Shown: positions 16,427-25,387 of the stretch, one piece after another
Layout of the letters: each line of letters opens with the position of its first letter
How positions within the stretch are numbered: the stretch's first letter is position 1
DNA from: DAIDKA01 sp035503515
GTDB taxonomy: Bacteria > Pseudomonadota > Gammaproteobacteria > Steroidobacterales > Steroidobacteraceae
DNA length: 55,030 nt
Direction: 5' to 3'
Assembly: GCA_035503515.1 (NCBI GenBank)
Contig: DATJTJ010000175.1
Location: forward strand, 1-55,030
The notes under the pieces: generated by a model
Told to the model about the DNA's origin: nothing
The model's database searches: none
Seen by the model: only the letters and a program-made list of their open reading frames with translations
Translations under genes and position numbers: made by a program

Positions 16427-17559
16427 GTGTCGCGCCGGTAGGGCACATGTTCACTCACCTGTGTGGCGTAGGCATCCACCGCGGCCCCTTCGCGGACCAG
16501 GTAGTCCCGCACGGCTGCACGGAAGCGCCGATCGCCGAGGTGGTGGGCCGACCAGGTCAGGGTGGGGGAGAAGCCGCGCGCGACCTTGTGTTCGCCCTGG
16601 GTACCCGGCTCGAAGCGGCGGATGCCGCGCTCGATGCAGAATTCGATGCCCTGGTGATAGCAGGTCTCGAAGTGCAGGCTGTGATGTTCCTCGGCCGCGC
16701 CCCAGTAGCGGCCGTAGAGCGCATCCTGACACCAGAAGAACACCGCGGCGGCGACCGGCTGCTCCCCGATCCGCGCGATCTTGAACATGAGCGATTCACC
16801 CAGGGTGGCCGCGACCTCGCCGAAAAAGGCACGCGACAGGTACGGTTCATGGCCATGGCGCAGGAAGGTGTCGCGGTGGAATCCGAACACCGTATCCAGC
16901 AGCGACTTGCCGATGTCGTGGCCATAGCGGGTCTCGAAGCGGATGCCCGCCTCGGCCACCCGGCGGCGCTCGCGGCGGGCTTTCTTGCGCTTCTCCGCGG
17001 TGAAGGTCGCCAGGTACTGTTCGAAATCCGCGAAGTCCTGGTTGACCCAGTGGAACTGGCAATCCCGGCGCAGCAGCCACCCTGACTGCTCGAAGGCCTC
17101 CCGGCCCGGCTCATCGAAGAACAGCGCGTGCGCCGAGGACAGCCGCCGCTCGGCCGCGAACTCCTCGAGCGCCCGGACCAGCCGTGGCCGCACGGTTGCC
17201 CCGTCCAGGCCCGGCCGGACCAGCAGCCGCGCACCGGTGGCCGGCGTGAACGGCACGCACACCGCGAGCTTCGGATAGTAGTTGCGGCCGAAGTGCGCAT
17301 AGGCCTCGGCCCAGGAGAAATCGAAGACGAACTCGCCGTAGGAGTGCGTCTTGATGAAGGCCGGCGCCGCGGCGGCCAGGCCCGCCGCATCGTGCAGCGA
17401 CAGGTAGGCCGGGGTCCAGCCCGTCCCGGGACCGACACAGCCGGTGTGTTCCAGCGCCGCGAGGAACTCGTGCCGCAGGAACGGCACCTCGGTGCCCGCC
17501 AGGGCGTTCCAGGCTTGCGGATCCAGTTGATCGATACTGGTGTGCTGGCGGGCGAGCAT
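16423..17559 (-). CDS. DUF482 (COG3146) GNAT-type acyltransferase-like protein
   Basis: A 378-residue soluble protein of the family annotated as a peptidoglycan biosynthesis/recognition or GNAT-type protein. Typical wording includes EVPFLRHEFLAALE near the N-terminus, YGEFVFDFSWAEAY, YYPKLAVCVPFTPATG and the later YGRYWGA...FETCYHQGI and FEPGTQGEHKVARGF. FemX-like double GNAT folds are expected for this family. The substrate is not established. It is the first gene of the unit with aat and infA (four-base overlap), and it is often seen next to aat, suggesting a link to aminoacyl-tRNA-dependent transfer, though that is inference. Confidence 0.85.
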   Translation of the reverse strand: MLARQHTSIDQLDPQAWNALAGTEVPFLRHEFLAALEHTGCVGPGTGWTPAYLSLHDAAGLAAAAPAFIKTHSYGEFVFDFSWAEAYAHFGRNYYPKLAVCVPFTPATGARLLVRPGLDGATVRPRLVRALEEFAAERRLSSAHALFFDEPGREAFEQSGWLLRRDCQFHWVNQDFADFEQYLATFTAEKRKKARRERRRVAEAGIRFETRYGHDIGKSLLDTVFGFHRDTFLRHGHEPYLSRAFFGEVAATLGESLMFKIARIGEQPVAAAVFFWCQDALYGRYWGAAEEHHSLHFETCYHQGIEFCIERGIRRFEPGTQGEHKVARGFSPTLTWSAHHLGDRRFRAAVRDYLVREGAAVDAYATQVSEHVPYRRDT

Positions 17560-17575
17560 GGGTCCTGCAGGTCAG

Positions 17576-18538
17576 CTAGGCATGAGTGCTGAGGCCCTCA
17601 AGATAGCGGTCCGCATCCAGCGCCGCCATGCATCCGGAGCCCGCCGAGGTGATGGCCTGCCGATAGACGTGATCGGCGACGTCGCCTGCGGCGAACACCC
17701 CGGGGAGGCTGGTGGCCGTGGCGTTGCCCTCGGAGCCTCCCTGCACCTTGATGTAGCCGTCGTGCATGTGCAGCTGGCCGGCGAAGATCTGGGTGTTCGG
17801 GGAGTGTCCGATGGCGATGAACACCCCGGTCACCGGGATCACCTTGTGATCCTGGCCGCTGGTACCGCGAACCTTGAGGCCGCTCACGCCCTGGCCGTCG
17901 TCCAGCACTTCCTCGACCGCGTGGTTCCACAGGATCGAGACCTTGCCCGCACGCTCCTGCGCAAACAGGCGCTCCTGCATGATCTTCTCCGCGCGCAGCC
18001 TGTCCCGGCGATGCACCAGGGTGACGTGCTCGGTGATGTGCGAGAGGTACAGCGCCTCCTCGACCGCGGTATTGCCCCCACCCACGACCGCCACGCGCTG
18101 GCCGCGGAAGAAGAATCCGTCGCAGGTGGCACAGGCCGACACGCCGCGGCCACGGTTGCGGTCCTCGGACGGCAGGCCCAGGTACTTGGCGGCGGCCCCG
18201 GTGGCGATGATCAGCGCCTCGCAGGTGTACTGGCGCGAGTCGCCCTCGAGGCGGATCGGCCGCTCGGTGAGATGGGCCTTGTGGATGTGGTCGTTGACGA
18301 TTTCGGTGGCAAAGCGCTCCGCATGGCGGCGCATGCGCTCCATCAGCGCCGGACCCTGCAGCCCCTCCACATCCCCCGGCCAGTTGTCCACGTCGGTCGT
18401 GGTCATCAGCTGCCCGCCCTGCTCGACGCCGGTGATCAGGAGCGGCGCGCGGTTGGCGCGGGCGGCGTAAACCGCTGCGCTGTAGCCGGCCGGACCGGAG
18501 CCCAGAATGATGAGGGGACTGTGGCGGGTAGTCGACAT
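17576..18538 (-). CDS. trxB: Thioredoxin-disulfide reductase
   Basis: FAD/NADPH enzyme that reduces thioredoxin. The start is the ATG at 18538 (MSTTRHSPLIILGSGPAGYSAAVYAARA); the open frame continues 24 codons upstream without homology. The resulting 320 residues match the family. It has the FAD-binding GSGPAGYSAA, redox-active CATCDGFFF (the CxxC pair), NADPH-binding GGGNTAVEEALYL and the C-terminal GVFAAGDVADHVYRQA. It diverges from ftsK with about 115 bases between starts and lies 17 bases upstream of the DUF482 gene. Confidence 0.96.
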   Translation of the reverse strand: MSTTRHSPLIILGSGPAGYSAAVYAARANRAPLLITGVEQGGQLMTTTDVDNWPGDVEGLQGPALMERMRRHAERFATEIVNDHIHKAHLTERPIRLEGDSRQYTCEALIIATGAAAKYLGLPSEDRNRGRGVSACATCDGFFFRGQRVAVVGGGNTAVEEALYLSHITEHVTLVHRRDRLRAEKIMQERLFAQERAGKVSILWNHAVEEVLDDGQGVSGLKVRGTSGQDHKVIPVTGVFIAIGHSPNTQIFAGQLHMHDGYIKVQGGSEGNATATSLPGVFAAGDVADHVYRQAITSAGSGCMAALDADRYLEGLSTHA

Positions 18539-18653
18539 GTATAATCGTCCTCGAGGCGGATGCCCGCAGATACTAGCGCGTCGGCTTGTTGCTTGGGTCC
18601 AGGGACTCATAAAATCAAGCCCCTACGCATCAATCACCACCAGGAATACACCG

Positions 18654-20984
18654 TTGGCAGAGTCGACCGCCCAAGCCCGGGGAGCCCAGCGTTTTTCAGC
18701 GGCCGTCAGCCGGGGGCTGCGCGAAAGCGCGGTCATCGCACTGGCCGTGGTGGGCCTGGTGCTGCTGGTCGCCCTGGCGACCTACAGCGCCAATGATCCG
18801 GGCTGGTCCCAGGTCACCGATGCGACCGGCATTCACAACCGTATCGGTCCGGTGGGCGCTTGGCTGGCGAACCTGCTGTTCTTCATTTTCGGGCGCCCCG
18901 CGTTCCTGTTCCCGGTGATGATCGGGCTGGTCACCTGGGCCCTGTTCCGCAGCGGCCGCCAGCAGCAGCGCTCGCGGGCCAATACCGCGGTGCGCATCGC
19001 GGGTTTCGTGCTGCTGCTGGCGGCCAGCTGCGGCCTGGCGACCCTGCACTGGTCCGGCGCCGGCATGCCCGACCGCGACGGCGGGGCGGGCGGCGCCATC
19101 GGCGACATGGTCGGCAACGGCCTGAAGTCCGGGCTGGATTTCCTCGGCGCCACCTTGCTGATGCTGGCGGCCTGGATGGCCGGTGCCTCCCTGTCGCTGG
19201 GGGTCTCCTGGCTCACGGTCATGGACCGGCTGGGCGCCTGGACCTGGGGTGGCATCGCCGCGCTGCGCGCAAGGATCGCCGCCCGCCGCGAGGTCGCCGC
19301 GGGCCGCGGACGGCGCGAGGCCCGCAAGGTCGTCGTGGAGACCGAACAGAAGAAGGCCGCGGTCCGCAAGCCCACCCGCATCGAGGCGCCACCGCCGCCG
19401 GTGCCCAAGAGCGAGCGGGTCGAAAAGGAACGGCAGGTGCCGCTGTTCGCCGCCGCCAAGCCGGGCGAGCTGCCGCCCCTGAGCCTGCTGGACGATCCGC
19501 CGCCGCACAAGCCGCTGTATTCCAGCGAGGCGCTGGATGCGATGTCGCGGCTGGTGGAGATCAAGCTGCGCGATTTCGGCGTCGAGGCCGAGGTGGTCGC
19601 GGTCCAGCCGGGTCCGGTGGTGACGCGGTTCGAGCTGCGGCCGGCCCCGGGGGTCAAGGCGAGCCAGATCACGACCCTCGCCAAGGATCTGGCGCGGGCG
19701 CTGTCGGTCATGAGTGTGCGGGTCGTGGAGGTCATTCCCGGCAAATCGGTGATGGGCCTGGAGATCGCCAACGAGAAACGCGAGCTCGTCACCTTAGGGG
19801 AGATCATCCGCTCCAAGACCTACGATGAGGTGGCCTCGCCCCTGGCGCTGGCGCTGGGCAAGGACATCGCCGGGCAGCCGATGGTGGCGGATCTGGCGCG
19901 GATGCCGCATCTGCTGATCGCGGGCACCACGGGTTCGGGCAAGTCGGTCGGCATCAATGCGATGGTGCTGTCGCTGCTGTACAAGGCGACCGCCGAGCAC
20001 GTGCGGCTGATCATGATCGATCCGAAGATGCTGGAACTGTCGGTGTACGAGGGGATTCCGCATCTGCTCGCGCCCGTCGTCACCGACATGAAGCAGGCGG
20101 CCAATGCGCTGCGCTGGTCGGTCGCCGAAATGGAACGGCGCTACCAGCTGATGGCGGCGCTGGGCGTGCGCAACATCGCCGGTTTCAACAAGCACGTGCG
20201 CGAGGCGAACGAGAAGGGCAAGCCGATCCTGGATCCAGTGCTCATCCAGCGGGCCGCCAACGATCCTGCCATCGACCAGTCGAAGATCCCGAACCTCGAG
20301 CCGCTGCCGTACATCGTCGTGATCATCGACGAGCTCGCGGACCTGATGATGATCGTCGGCAAGAAGGTCGAGGAACTCATCGCGCGCCTCGCCCAGAAGG
20401 CCCGCGCCTCGGGCATCCACCTGATCCTGGCGACCCAGCGGCCGTCGGTGGACGTGATCACGGGCCTCATCAAGGCCAACATCCCGACCCGCATCGCCTT
20501 CCAGGTCTCGGCCAAGGTCGATTCGCGCACCATCCTCGACCAGATGGGCGCGGAGACGCTGCTGGGGCATGGTGACATGCTGTACCTGCCCTCGGGCACG
20601 TCCATGCCCACCCGCTGTCACGGCGCGTTCGTCTCCGACCAGGAAGTGCATCGGGTGGTCGAGGCGCTGAAGACGGCCACCCCTCCCAACTACGTGGACG
20701 AGGTGCTCTCCGGTCCCTCCGTGCCGATCCCGGGTCTGCCGGATGAGGAGGGGGAGGGTGGATCCCTGGGCGGCGACTCCGAGTCGGACGCGCTCTACGA
20801 CGAGGCGGTGAAGATCGTCACCCAGGAGCGCAAGCCTTCCATTTCCTACGTCCAGCGGCGGCTGAAGATCGGCTACAACCGCGCCGCGCGGCTGCTCGAG
20901 GCCATGGAGAACGCCGGCATCGTAGGTCCGCTGCAGTCGAACGGCGCCCGCGAAGTGCTGGTGCCGCCCCCGCCCGGAGGCTGA
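18654..20984 (+). CDS. ftsK: DNA translocase FtsK
   Basis: Septal DNA pump that coordinates chromosome dimer resolution and division. The start chosen is TTG at 18654, preceded by AGGA at eight bases; the open frame extends 49 codons further but that part overlaps trxB and lacks homology. The 776-residue protein has a four-helix membrane domain (about 25-190), a short basic/proline-rich linker (about 210-310), the motor with AGTTGSGKSVGIN, IMIDPKMLELSVYEGIPHL and VVIIDELADLMM, and a C-terminal gamma winged helix (DALYDEAVKIVTQ...YNRAARLLEAMENAG) that reads KOPS sites. It leads the operon ftsK-lolA-rarA-serS. Confidence 0.95.
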   Translation: MAESTAQARGAQRFSAAVSRGLRESAVIALAVVGLVLLVALATYSANDPGWSQVTDATGIHNRIGPVGAWLANLLFFIFGRPAFLFPVMIGLVTWALFRSGRQQQRSRANTAVRIAGFVLLLAASCGLATLHWSGAGMPDRDGGAGGAIGDMVGNGLKSGLDFLGATLLMLAAWMAGASLSLGVSWLTVMDRLGAWTWGGIAALRARIAARREVAAGRGRREARKVVVETEQKKAAVRKPTRIEAPPPPVPKSERVEKERQVPLFAAAKPGELPPLSLLDDPPPHKPLYSSEALDAMSRLVEIKLRDFGVEAEVVAVQPGPVVTRFELRPAPGVKASQITTLAKDLARALSVMSVRVVEVIPGKSVMGLEIANEKRELVTLGEIIRSKTYDEVASPLALALGKDIAGQPMVADLARMPHLLIAGTTGSGKSVGINAMVLSLLYKATAEHVRLIMIDPKMLELSVYEGIPHLLAPVVTDMKQAANALRWSVAEMERRYQLMAALGVRNIAGFNKHVREANEKGKPILDPVLIQRAANDPAIDQSKIPNLEPLPYIVVIIDELADLMMIVGKKVEELIARLAQKARASGIHLILATQRPSVDVITGLIKANIPTRIAFQVSAKVDSRTILDQMGAETLLGHGDMLYLPSGTSMPTRCHGAFVSDQEVHRVVEALKTATPPNYVDEVLSGPSVPIPGLPDEEGEGGSLGGDSESDALYDEAVKIVTQERKPSISYVQRRLKIGYNRAARLLEAMENAGIVGPLQSNGAREVLVPPPPGG

Positions 20985-20989
20985 TTGGA

Positions 20990-21652
20990 ATGAACCGTCG
21001 CAGACTGTTGCCGCTGCTGGGTGCCCTCGGACTTGCGCTGGCGGGGGGTGCACACGCCGATGAGACGCACACGGCGCTCGATGCCTGGCTTTCGGGACTG
21101 AAGTCCCTGCGCGCGCAGTTCACGCAGACCATAACCGACGCGCAGGGCCGCCAGACCGACAAGACCACCGGCGACCTGCTGGTGCTGCGTCCCGGCAAAT
21201 TCCGCTGGGACTCGCACGATGTCCCGGCGACCGGCAGCGCCCCGGCGGACTCGGGCCAGGTGCTCATCGCCGATGGCCGCAACGTGTGGTTCTACGACCG
21301 CGACCTGCAGCAGGTGACCGTCAAGCCGTTCAACGACGCCCTGACGGCCACGCCGCTGATGCTGCTCTCGGGCGGTGCCGATGCGCGCAAGGCGTTCGAG
21401 ATCACCGATGCGGGCAGCCGGGACGGGCTGTCCTGGGTGCGGGTCAAGCCGCGGGCCACCGATGCCGATTTCCACCAGGCGCTGCTCGGCTTCGGGGACG
21501 GTGAACTGCGGCAGATGATCCTCGAGGACAAGCTGGGTCAGAACGCGACCCTGGTGTTCAGCCGCTCGCAGCGCAATGCGCCGGTGTCGCAGGCGGAAGT
21601 CTCCTTCACGCCCCCGAAGGGCGTGGACGTGCTCGGGAAACCGCAGATGTGA
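20990..21652 (+). CDS. lolA: Outer-membrane lipoprotein carrier protein LolA
   Basis: Periplasmic chaperone that carries lipoproteins from LolCDE to LolB. The 220-residue precursor has a signal peptide MNRRRLLPLLGALGLALAGG with cleavage after AHA, then the half-barrel with SLRAQFTQTITDAQGR, GDLLVLRPGKFRWD and IADGRNVWFYDRDLQQV. It starts five bases after ftsK and overlaps rarA by four bases. The ftsK-lolA-rarA-serS order is conserved in many gammaproteobacteria. Confidence 0.95.
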   Translation: MNRRRLLPLLGALGLALAGGAHADETHTALDAWLSGLKSLRAQFTQTITDAQGRQTDKTTGDLLVLRPGKFRWDSHDVPATGSAPADSGQVLIADGRNVWFYDRDLQQVTVKPFNDALTATPLMLLSGGADARKAFEITDAGSRDGLSWVRVKPRATDADFHQALLGFGDGELRQMILEDKLGQNATLVFSRSQRNAPVSQAEVSFTPPKGVDVLGKPQM

Positions 21653-23013
21653 CGCCGGAGCGCACCGCAAGCACCGCGCTGCGGCCGCTCGCCGATCGCA
21701 TGCGGCCGCGCAACCTGGACGAGTTCGTGGGTCAGGCGCACCTGCTGGCGCGGGGTAAGCCGCTGCGCCAGGCGCTCGAAGGCGGGCGCCTGCACTCGAT
21801 GGTGCTGTGGGGGCCGCCGGGCACCGGCAAGACCACGCTCGCGCGCCTGATCGCCCAGCGTGCGGAGGCACAGTTCCTGGCGCTCTCGGCGGTGATGGCC
21901 GGCGTCAAGGACATCCGCGCGGCGGTCGAGCAGGCGCGGCAGGAGCGTCGCACCAGCGGGCGTCCCACGGTGCTGTTCCTGGATGAGGTGCATCGTTTCA
22001 ACAAGGCCCAGCAGGATACCTTCCTGCCGTACCTGGAAGACGGCACGCTGACCTTCATCGGGGCGACCACCGAGAATCCGAGCTTCGAAGTGGTGAGCGC
22101 ACTGCTCTCGCGCGCCCGGGTCTACGTGCTCAAGGCGCTCGGCGTCGAGGATCTGGTGGCCGTCCTGCGCACGGCGCTGACCGACACCGAACGCGGCCTC
22201 GGCCTCGAGGAGCTGCACGCGGCGCCCGAGGCGCTTGCGTTGATTGCGCGGGCCGCCGACGGCGATGCCCGCCGGGCACTGAACATGCTGGAGCTCGCCG
22301 CGGGGCTGGTGGAGGCGCGGGGAACCGAACTCACGCTCGCCATCGCCCAGGAGGTCGCCAGCGGCGGCCGACGGCGCTTCGACAAGGGCGGCGACCAGTT
22401 CTACGATCAGATCTCCGCCCTGCACAAGTCGGTCCGGGGTACCGACCCCGACGGCGCCCTGTACTGGCTGGCGCGGATGCTCGATGGCGGCTGTGATCCG
22501 CACTACATCGCGCGCCGCGTCGTGCGCATGTCGGTCGAGGACATCGGACTCGCCGACCCGCGCGCGCTCAGTCTCACGCTGGATGCCTGGCAGGCCTATG
22601 ACCGTCTGGGAAGTCCCGAAGGCGAACTGGCGCTCGCCGAGGCCGTCGTGTACCTCGCCTGCGCGCCCAAGAGCAATGCGGTTTACGTCGCCTTCGGAGA
22701 AGCCGCGCAGGATGTGGAACGGTTCGGCACCCTGGAGGTGCCCGCCCGCTTCCGCAATGCCCCCACCCGCCTCATGAAGGAGCTGGGCCACGGCCAGGGG
22801 TACCGGTACGCCCACGACGAACCGGACGCCTACGCCGCGGGGGAACGCTACCTGCCCGATGAGCTGCCGGATCGGCGATACTACCGCCCGGCGCCGCGGG
22901 GGCTCGAAATCCGCATCGGCGAGGCACTCACCCGGCTGCGGGGCACCGCAAAACCGGACGCTCGACCCGACGCCAGAACCGACCCTGAAACCGACGATAA
23001 AGGTCCGACGTGA
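21649..23013 (+). CDS. rarA: Replication-associated recombination protein A (MgsA/RarA)
   Basis: Clamp-loader-like AAA+ ATPase that acts at stalled replication forks. Its 454 residues start with GTG overlapping the lolA stop. It has the N-terminal RPLADRMRPRNLDEFVGQ, Walker A GPPGTGKTTLARL (lysine 61), Walker B LFLDEVHRFNKAQQD, sensor IGATTENPSFEV and a C-terminal tetramerisation region including YDQISALHKSVRGTDPD and the DPHYIARR block. The end overlaps serS by four bases. Confidence 0.96.
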   Translation: MTPERTASTALRPLADRMRPRNLDEFVGQAHLLARGKPLRQALEGGRLHSMVLWGPPGTGKTTLARLIAQRAEAQFLALSAVMAGVKDIRAAVEQARQERRTSGRPTVLFLDEVHRFNKAQQDTFLPYLEDGTLTFIGATTENPSFEVVSALLSRARVYVLKALGVEDLVAVLRTALTDTERGLGLEELHAAPEALALIARAADGDARRALNMLELAAGLVEARGTELTLAIAQEVASGGRRRFDKGGDQFYDQISALHKSVRGTDPDGALYWLARMLDGGCDPHYIARRVVRMSVEDIGLADPRALSLTLDAWQAYDRLGSPEGELALAEAVVYLACAPKSNAVYVAFGEAAQDVERFGTLEVPARFRNAPTRLMKELGHGQGYRYAHDEPDAYAAGERYLPDELPDRRYYRPAPRGLEIRIGEALTRLRGTAKPDARPDARTDPETDDKGPT

Positions 23014-24290
23014 TAGACCCGAAACTGCTGCGTTCCGATCTGCCAGGCGTGGCGCGCAATCTCGCGCGCCGGGGCTTCGTGCTGGACGAGGCCCGGATCT
23101 CCGCCCTGGAGGAGGCCCGCAAGCGGGCCCAGATCGATGCCGACCGGGTCCGGGCCGAGCGCAACGCGAACGCCAAGGCGGTCGGACAGGCCAAGGGCCA
23201 GGGGCAGGACGCCACGGCGCTGCTGGCCCGCGGCGAGGAACTGACCCGCGAACTCTCGCAGGTCGACGCCACGCTGGCTTCCGTGCAGGGCGAACTGGAA
23301 GCGCTGCAGCTGAATCTGCCGAACCTGCTGCACGAGTCCGTGCCGGACGGGCGCGACGAGAGCGCCAACCGTGAAGTGCGCCGCTGGGGCGACCCCCGCA
23401 AATTCACCTTCAAGCCACTGGATCACGTGGCTTTGGGCGAGGGCCTCGGCGGCATGGACTTCGAAGCCGCGGCCCGCATCGCCGGGGCCCGCTTCGTCGT
23501 CATGCGCGGTGCCCTTGCGCAGCTGCACCGGGCGCTCGCCCAGTTCATGCTGGACCTGCACACCGTGGAGCATGGCTACACCGAGGTCTATGCGCCGTAC
23601 ATGGTGAACGCGGCGGCACTGGTGGGCACCACCCAGCTGCCGAAGTTCGAGGCGGACCTGTTCGCCATCCGCGGCGAGCATCCCTTCTATCTCATTCCCA
23701 CCGCCGAAGTGCCCGTGACCAACCTCGTGCGCGAGCAGATCCTGAACGCCGAGTCCCTGCCCCTGAAGTACGTGTGCCACACGCCCTGCTTCCGTTCGGA
23801 GGCCGGATCGGCCGGCAAGGACACGCGCGGCATGATCCGCAACCACCAGTTCGACAAGGTGGAGCTGGTGCAGATCGTATCATCGGATGCCTCATATGCG
23901 GCCCACGAAGAACTCACGGCCCATGCACAGACAGTTCTCGAGCGACTGGAGCTGCCGTACCGGACCGTGGCGCTGTGCGCGGGCGACATCAGTTTCCAGA
24001 GCGCCAAGACCTACGACCTGGAGGTCTGGCTGCCCTCGCAGGACAAGTACCGGGAGATCTCTTCCTGCAGCAACTTCGAGGCCTTCCAGGCCCGGCGCAT
24101 GCAGGCCCGCTGGCGCAATCCCGCCACCGGCAAGCCCGAACCCGTCCATACCCTGAACGGTTCCGGCGTAGCCGTGGGCCGGGCGCTGGTGGCGGTCCTT
24201 GAAAACTATCAGAATGAGGACGGCAGCATCACGGTGCCCGCCGTCCTGCGCCCCTACATGCGGGGGCTGGCACATATAGCGAAACCTTGA
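23010..24290 (+). CDS. serS: Seryl-tRNA synthetase
   Basis: Class II synthetase that charges tRNA-Ser. Its 426 residues begin MIDPKLLRSDLPGVARNLARR with a GTG start overlapping rarA. The N-terminal coiled-coil arm (about 28-100) grips the long variable arm. The catalytic core has motif 2 CFRSEAGSAGKDTRGMIRNH and motif 3 NGSGVAVGRALVAVLENYQ. It is the last gene of the ftsK operon. tRNA-Ser sequences lie 1 kb downstream. Confidence 0.97.
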   Translation: MIDPKLLRSDLPGVARNLARRGFVLDEARISALEEARKRAQIDADRVRAERNANAKAVGQAKGQGQDATALLARGEELTRELSQVDATLASVQGELEALQLNLPNLLHESVPDGRDESANREVRRWGDPRKFTFKPLDHVALGEGLGGMDFEAAARIAGARFVVMRGALAQLHRALAQFMLDLHTVEHGYTEVYAPYMVNAAALVGTTQLPKFEADLFAIRGEHPFYLIPTAEVPVTNLVREQILNAESLPLKYVCHTPCFRSEAGSAGKDTRGMIRNHQFDKVELVQIVSSDASYAAHEELTAHAQTVLERLELPYRTVALCAGDISFQSAKTYDLEVWLPSQDKYREISSCSNFEAFQARRMQARWRNPATGKPEPVHTLNGSGVAVGRALVAVLENYQNEDGSITVPAVLRPYMRGLAHIAKP

Positions 24291-24302
24291 GGACAAACGA
24301 TC

Positions 24303-25136
24303 ATGAGCAATCAGGATGTCGTGGCCTACCACGTCGAGAACCGCATCGCCTGGCTGAAATTCAATCGCCCGGAGAAGCGCAATTGCATGAACCCGGCCTT
24401 GAACCGCGCGATGCTCAAGGCGCTCGAGGAGCTGGAGTTCCGGGATGACGTGGGCGTGCTGGTGCTCACCGGCGAGGGCACGGCCTGGTCCGCGGGCATG
24501 GACCTCAAGGAGTACTTCCGTGAGTCGGCGGCCGAGGGCCTGAAGGGCACGCGCAAGGCGCAGTCCGAAGCCTATGCCTGGTGGCGCAAACTGCGCTGGT
24601 ACCAGAAGCCCACCATCGCGATGGTGAACGGCTGGTGCTTCGGCGGCGGCTACGGCCCGCTGTATGCTTGTGATCTCGCCATTGCCGCCGAAGAGGCCAC
24701 CTTCGGTCTGTCCGAGATCAACTGGGGCATCCTGCCCGGCGGTGGCGCCACCAAGGTGGCGACCAACTCCATGAGCTTCCGCGATGCGATGTACCACACG
24801 CTCACGGGCGAGGGCATCTCCGGCAAGCGGGCCGCGGAGTGGAAACTGGTCAACGAGGCCGTGCCGCTGGCGCAGCTCAAGACCCGCGTGACCGAGATCT
24901 GCGAAGTGCTGCTGAAGAAGAACCCCGTGACCCTCAAGGCCGCCAAGGATGCGGTGCGGCGGGTCGTGGAGATGACGTACGAGAATGCCGAGGATTATCT
25001 GATCCGCGCTCAGGAGGCGGCGGATTCCTTCGACAGCGAAGGCCGCAAGGAGGGCATGCGCCAGTTCCTCGATGAGAAGAGCTACAAGCCCGGCACCGGC
25101 ACTTACGACATCGCACGCAAGGCGAAGAAGGCCTGA
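24303..25136 (+). CDS. p-Hydroxycinnamoyl-CoA hydratase/lyase (feruloyl-CoA type)
   Basis: Crotonase-fold enzyme that hydrates and cleaves feruloyl-, caffeoyl- or coumaroyl-CoA to an aromatic aldehyde and acetyl-CoA. Its 277 residues match the family. Features include NRPEKRNCMNPALNR, the oxyanion-hole segment AGMDLKEYFRE, GWCFGGGYGPLYACDLAIA, and FGLSEINWGI with the expected catalytic Glu at residue 138. The segment after WGI reads LPGGGATK where characterised enzymes have PPGNLVSK, so substrate preference may differ. It follows serS by 12 bases. The usual partners, feruloyl-CoA synthetase and vanillin dehydrogenase, are not in the window. A different enoyl-CoA hydratase activity is the main alternative. 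Confidence 0.8.
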   Translation: MSNQDVVAYHVENRIAWLKFNRPEKRNCMNPALNRAMLKALEELEFRDDVGVLVLTGEGTAWSAGMDLKEYFRESAAEGLKGTRKAQSEAYAWWRKLRWYQKPTIAMVNGWCFGGGYGPLYACDLAIAAEEATFGLSEINWGILPGGGATKVATNSMSFRDAMYHTLTGEGISGKRAAEWKLVNEAVPLAQLKTRVTEICEVLLKKNPVTLKAAKDAVRRVVEMTYENAEDYLIRAQEAADSFDSEGRKEGMRQFLDEKSYKPGTGTYDIARKAKKA

Positions 25137-25148
25137 ACCGGAAACACG

Positions 25149-25195
25149 GGAGAGGTGGCAGAGCGGTTGATTGCTCCAGTCTTGAAAACGAGTTG
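25149..25195 (+). pseudogene. Truncated tRNA-Ser remnant (5' half)
   Basis: From 25149 the sequence reads as the acceptor 5' strand, D arm and anticodon loop of a tRNA-Ser: GGAGAGGTGGCAGAGCGG and then CTTGAAA with anticodon TGA. After the loop the expected anticodon 3' strand, long variable arm, T arm and acceptor 3' strand are missing; ACGAG does not pair with CCAGT. The 12-base core AGTCTTGAAAAC recurs exactly in the intact tRNA-Ser downstream. This looks like the residue of an integration or deletion at the anticodon loop. Confidence 0.7.
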
Positions 25196-25278
25196 CCTCG
25201 GAGCATAGTAGCGAGTGCAAACAGCCACTTGCGCACGCGCCAGTTTCTGGCGGTAAGCAGATAGTAAGTGCAGCCTGT

Positions 25279-25368
25279 GGATGGGTGGCCGAGCGGTTTA
25301 AGGCAGTAGTCTTGAAAACTACCGAAGGTTCACGCCTTCCGTGAGTTCGAATCTCACCCCATCCGCCA
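25279..25368 (+). tRNA. tRNA-Ser (anticodon UGA)
   Basis: A complete 90-base tRNA with encoded CCA. The acceptor stem is GGATGGG (25279-25285) with CCCATCC (25358-25364) and discriminator G. The D arm is GGCCGAGCGGTTTAAGGC, the anticodon stem GTAGT/ACTAC around CTTGAAA with TGA at 25313-25315. The long variable arm (GAAGG...CCTTC) is typical of serine tRNAs and the T arm contains GTTCGAATC. Confidence 0.96.
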
Positions 25369-25387
25369 ATTTACTTAGGGAGATGTA

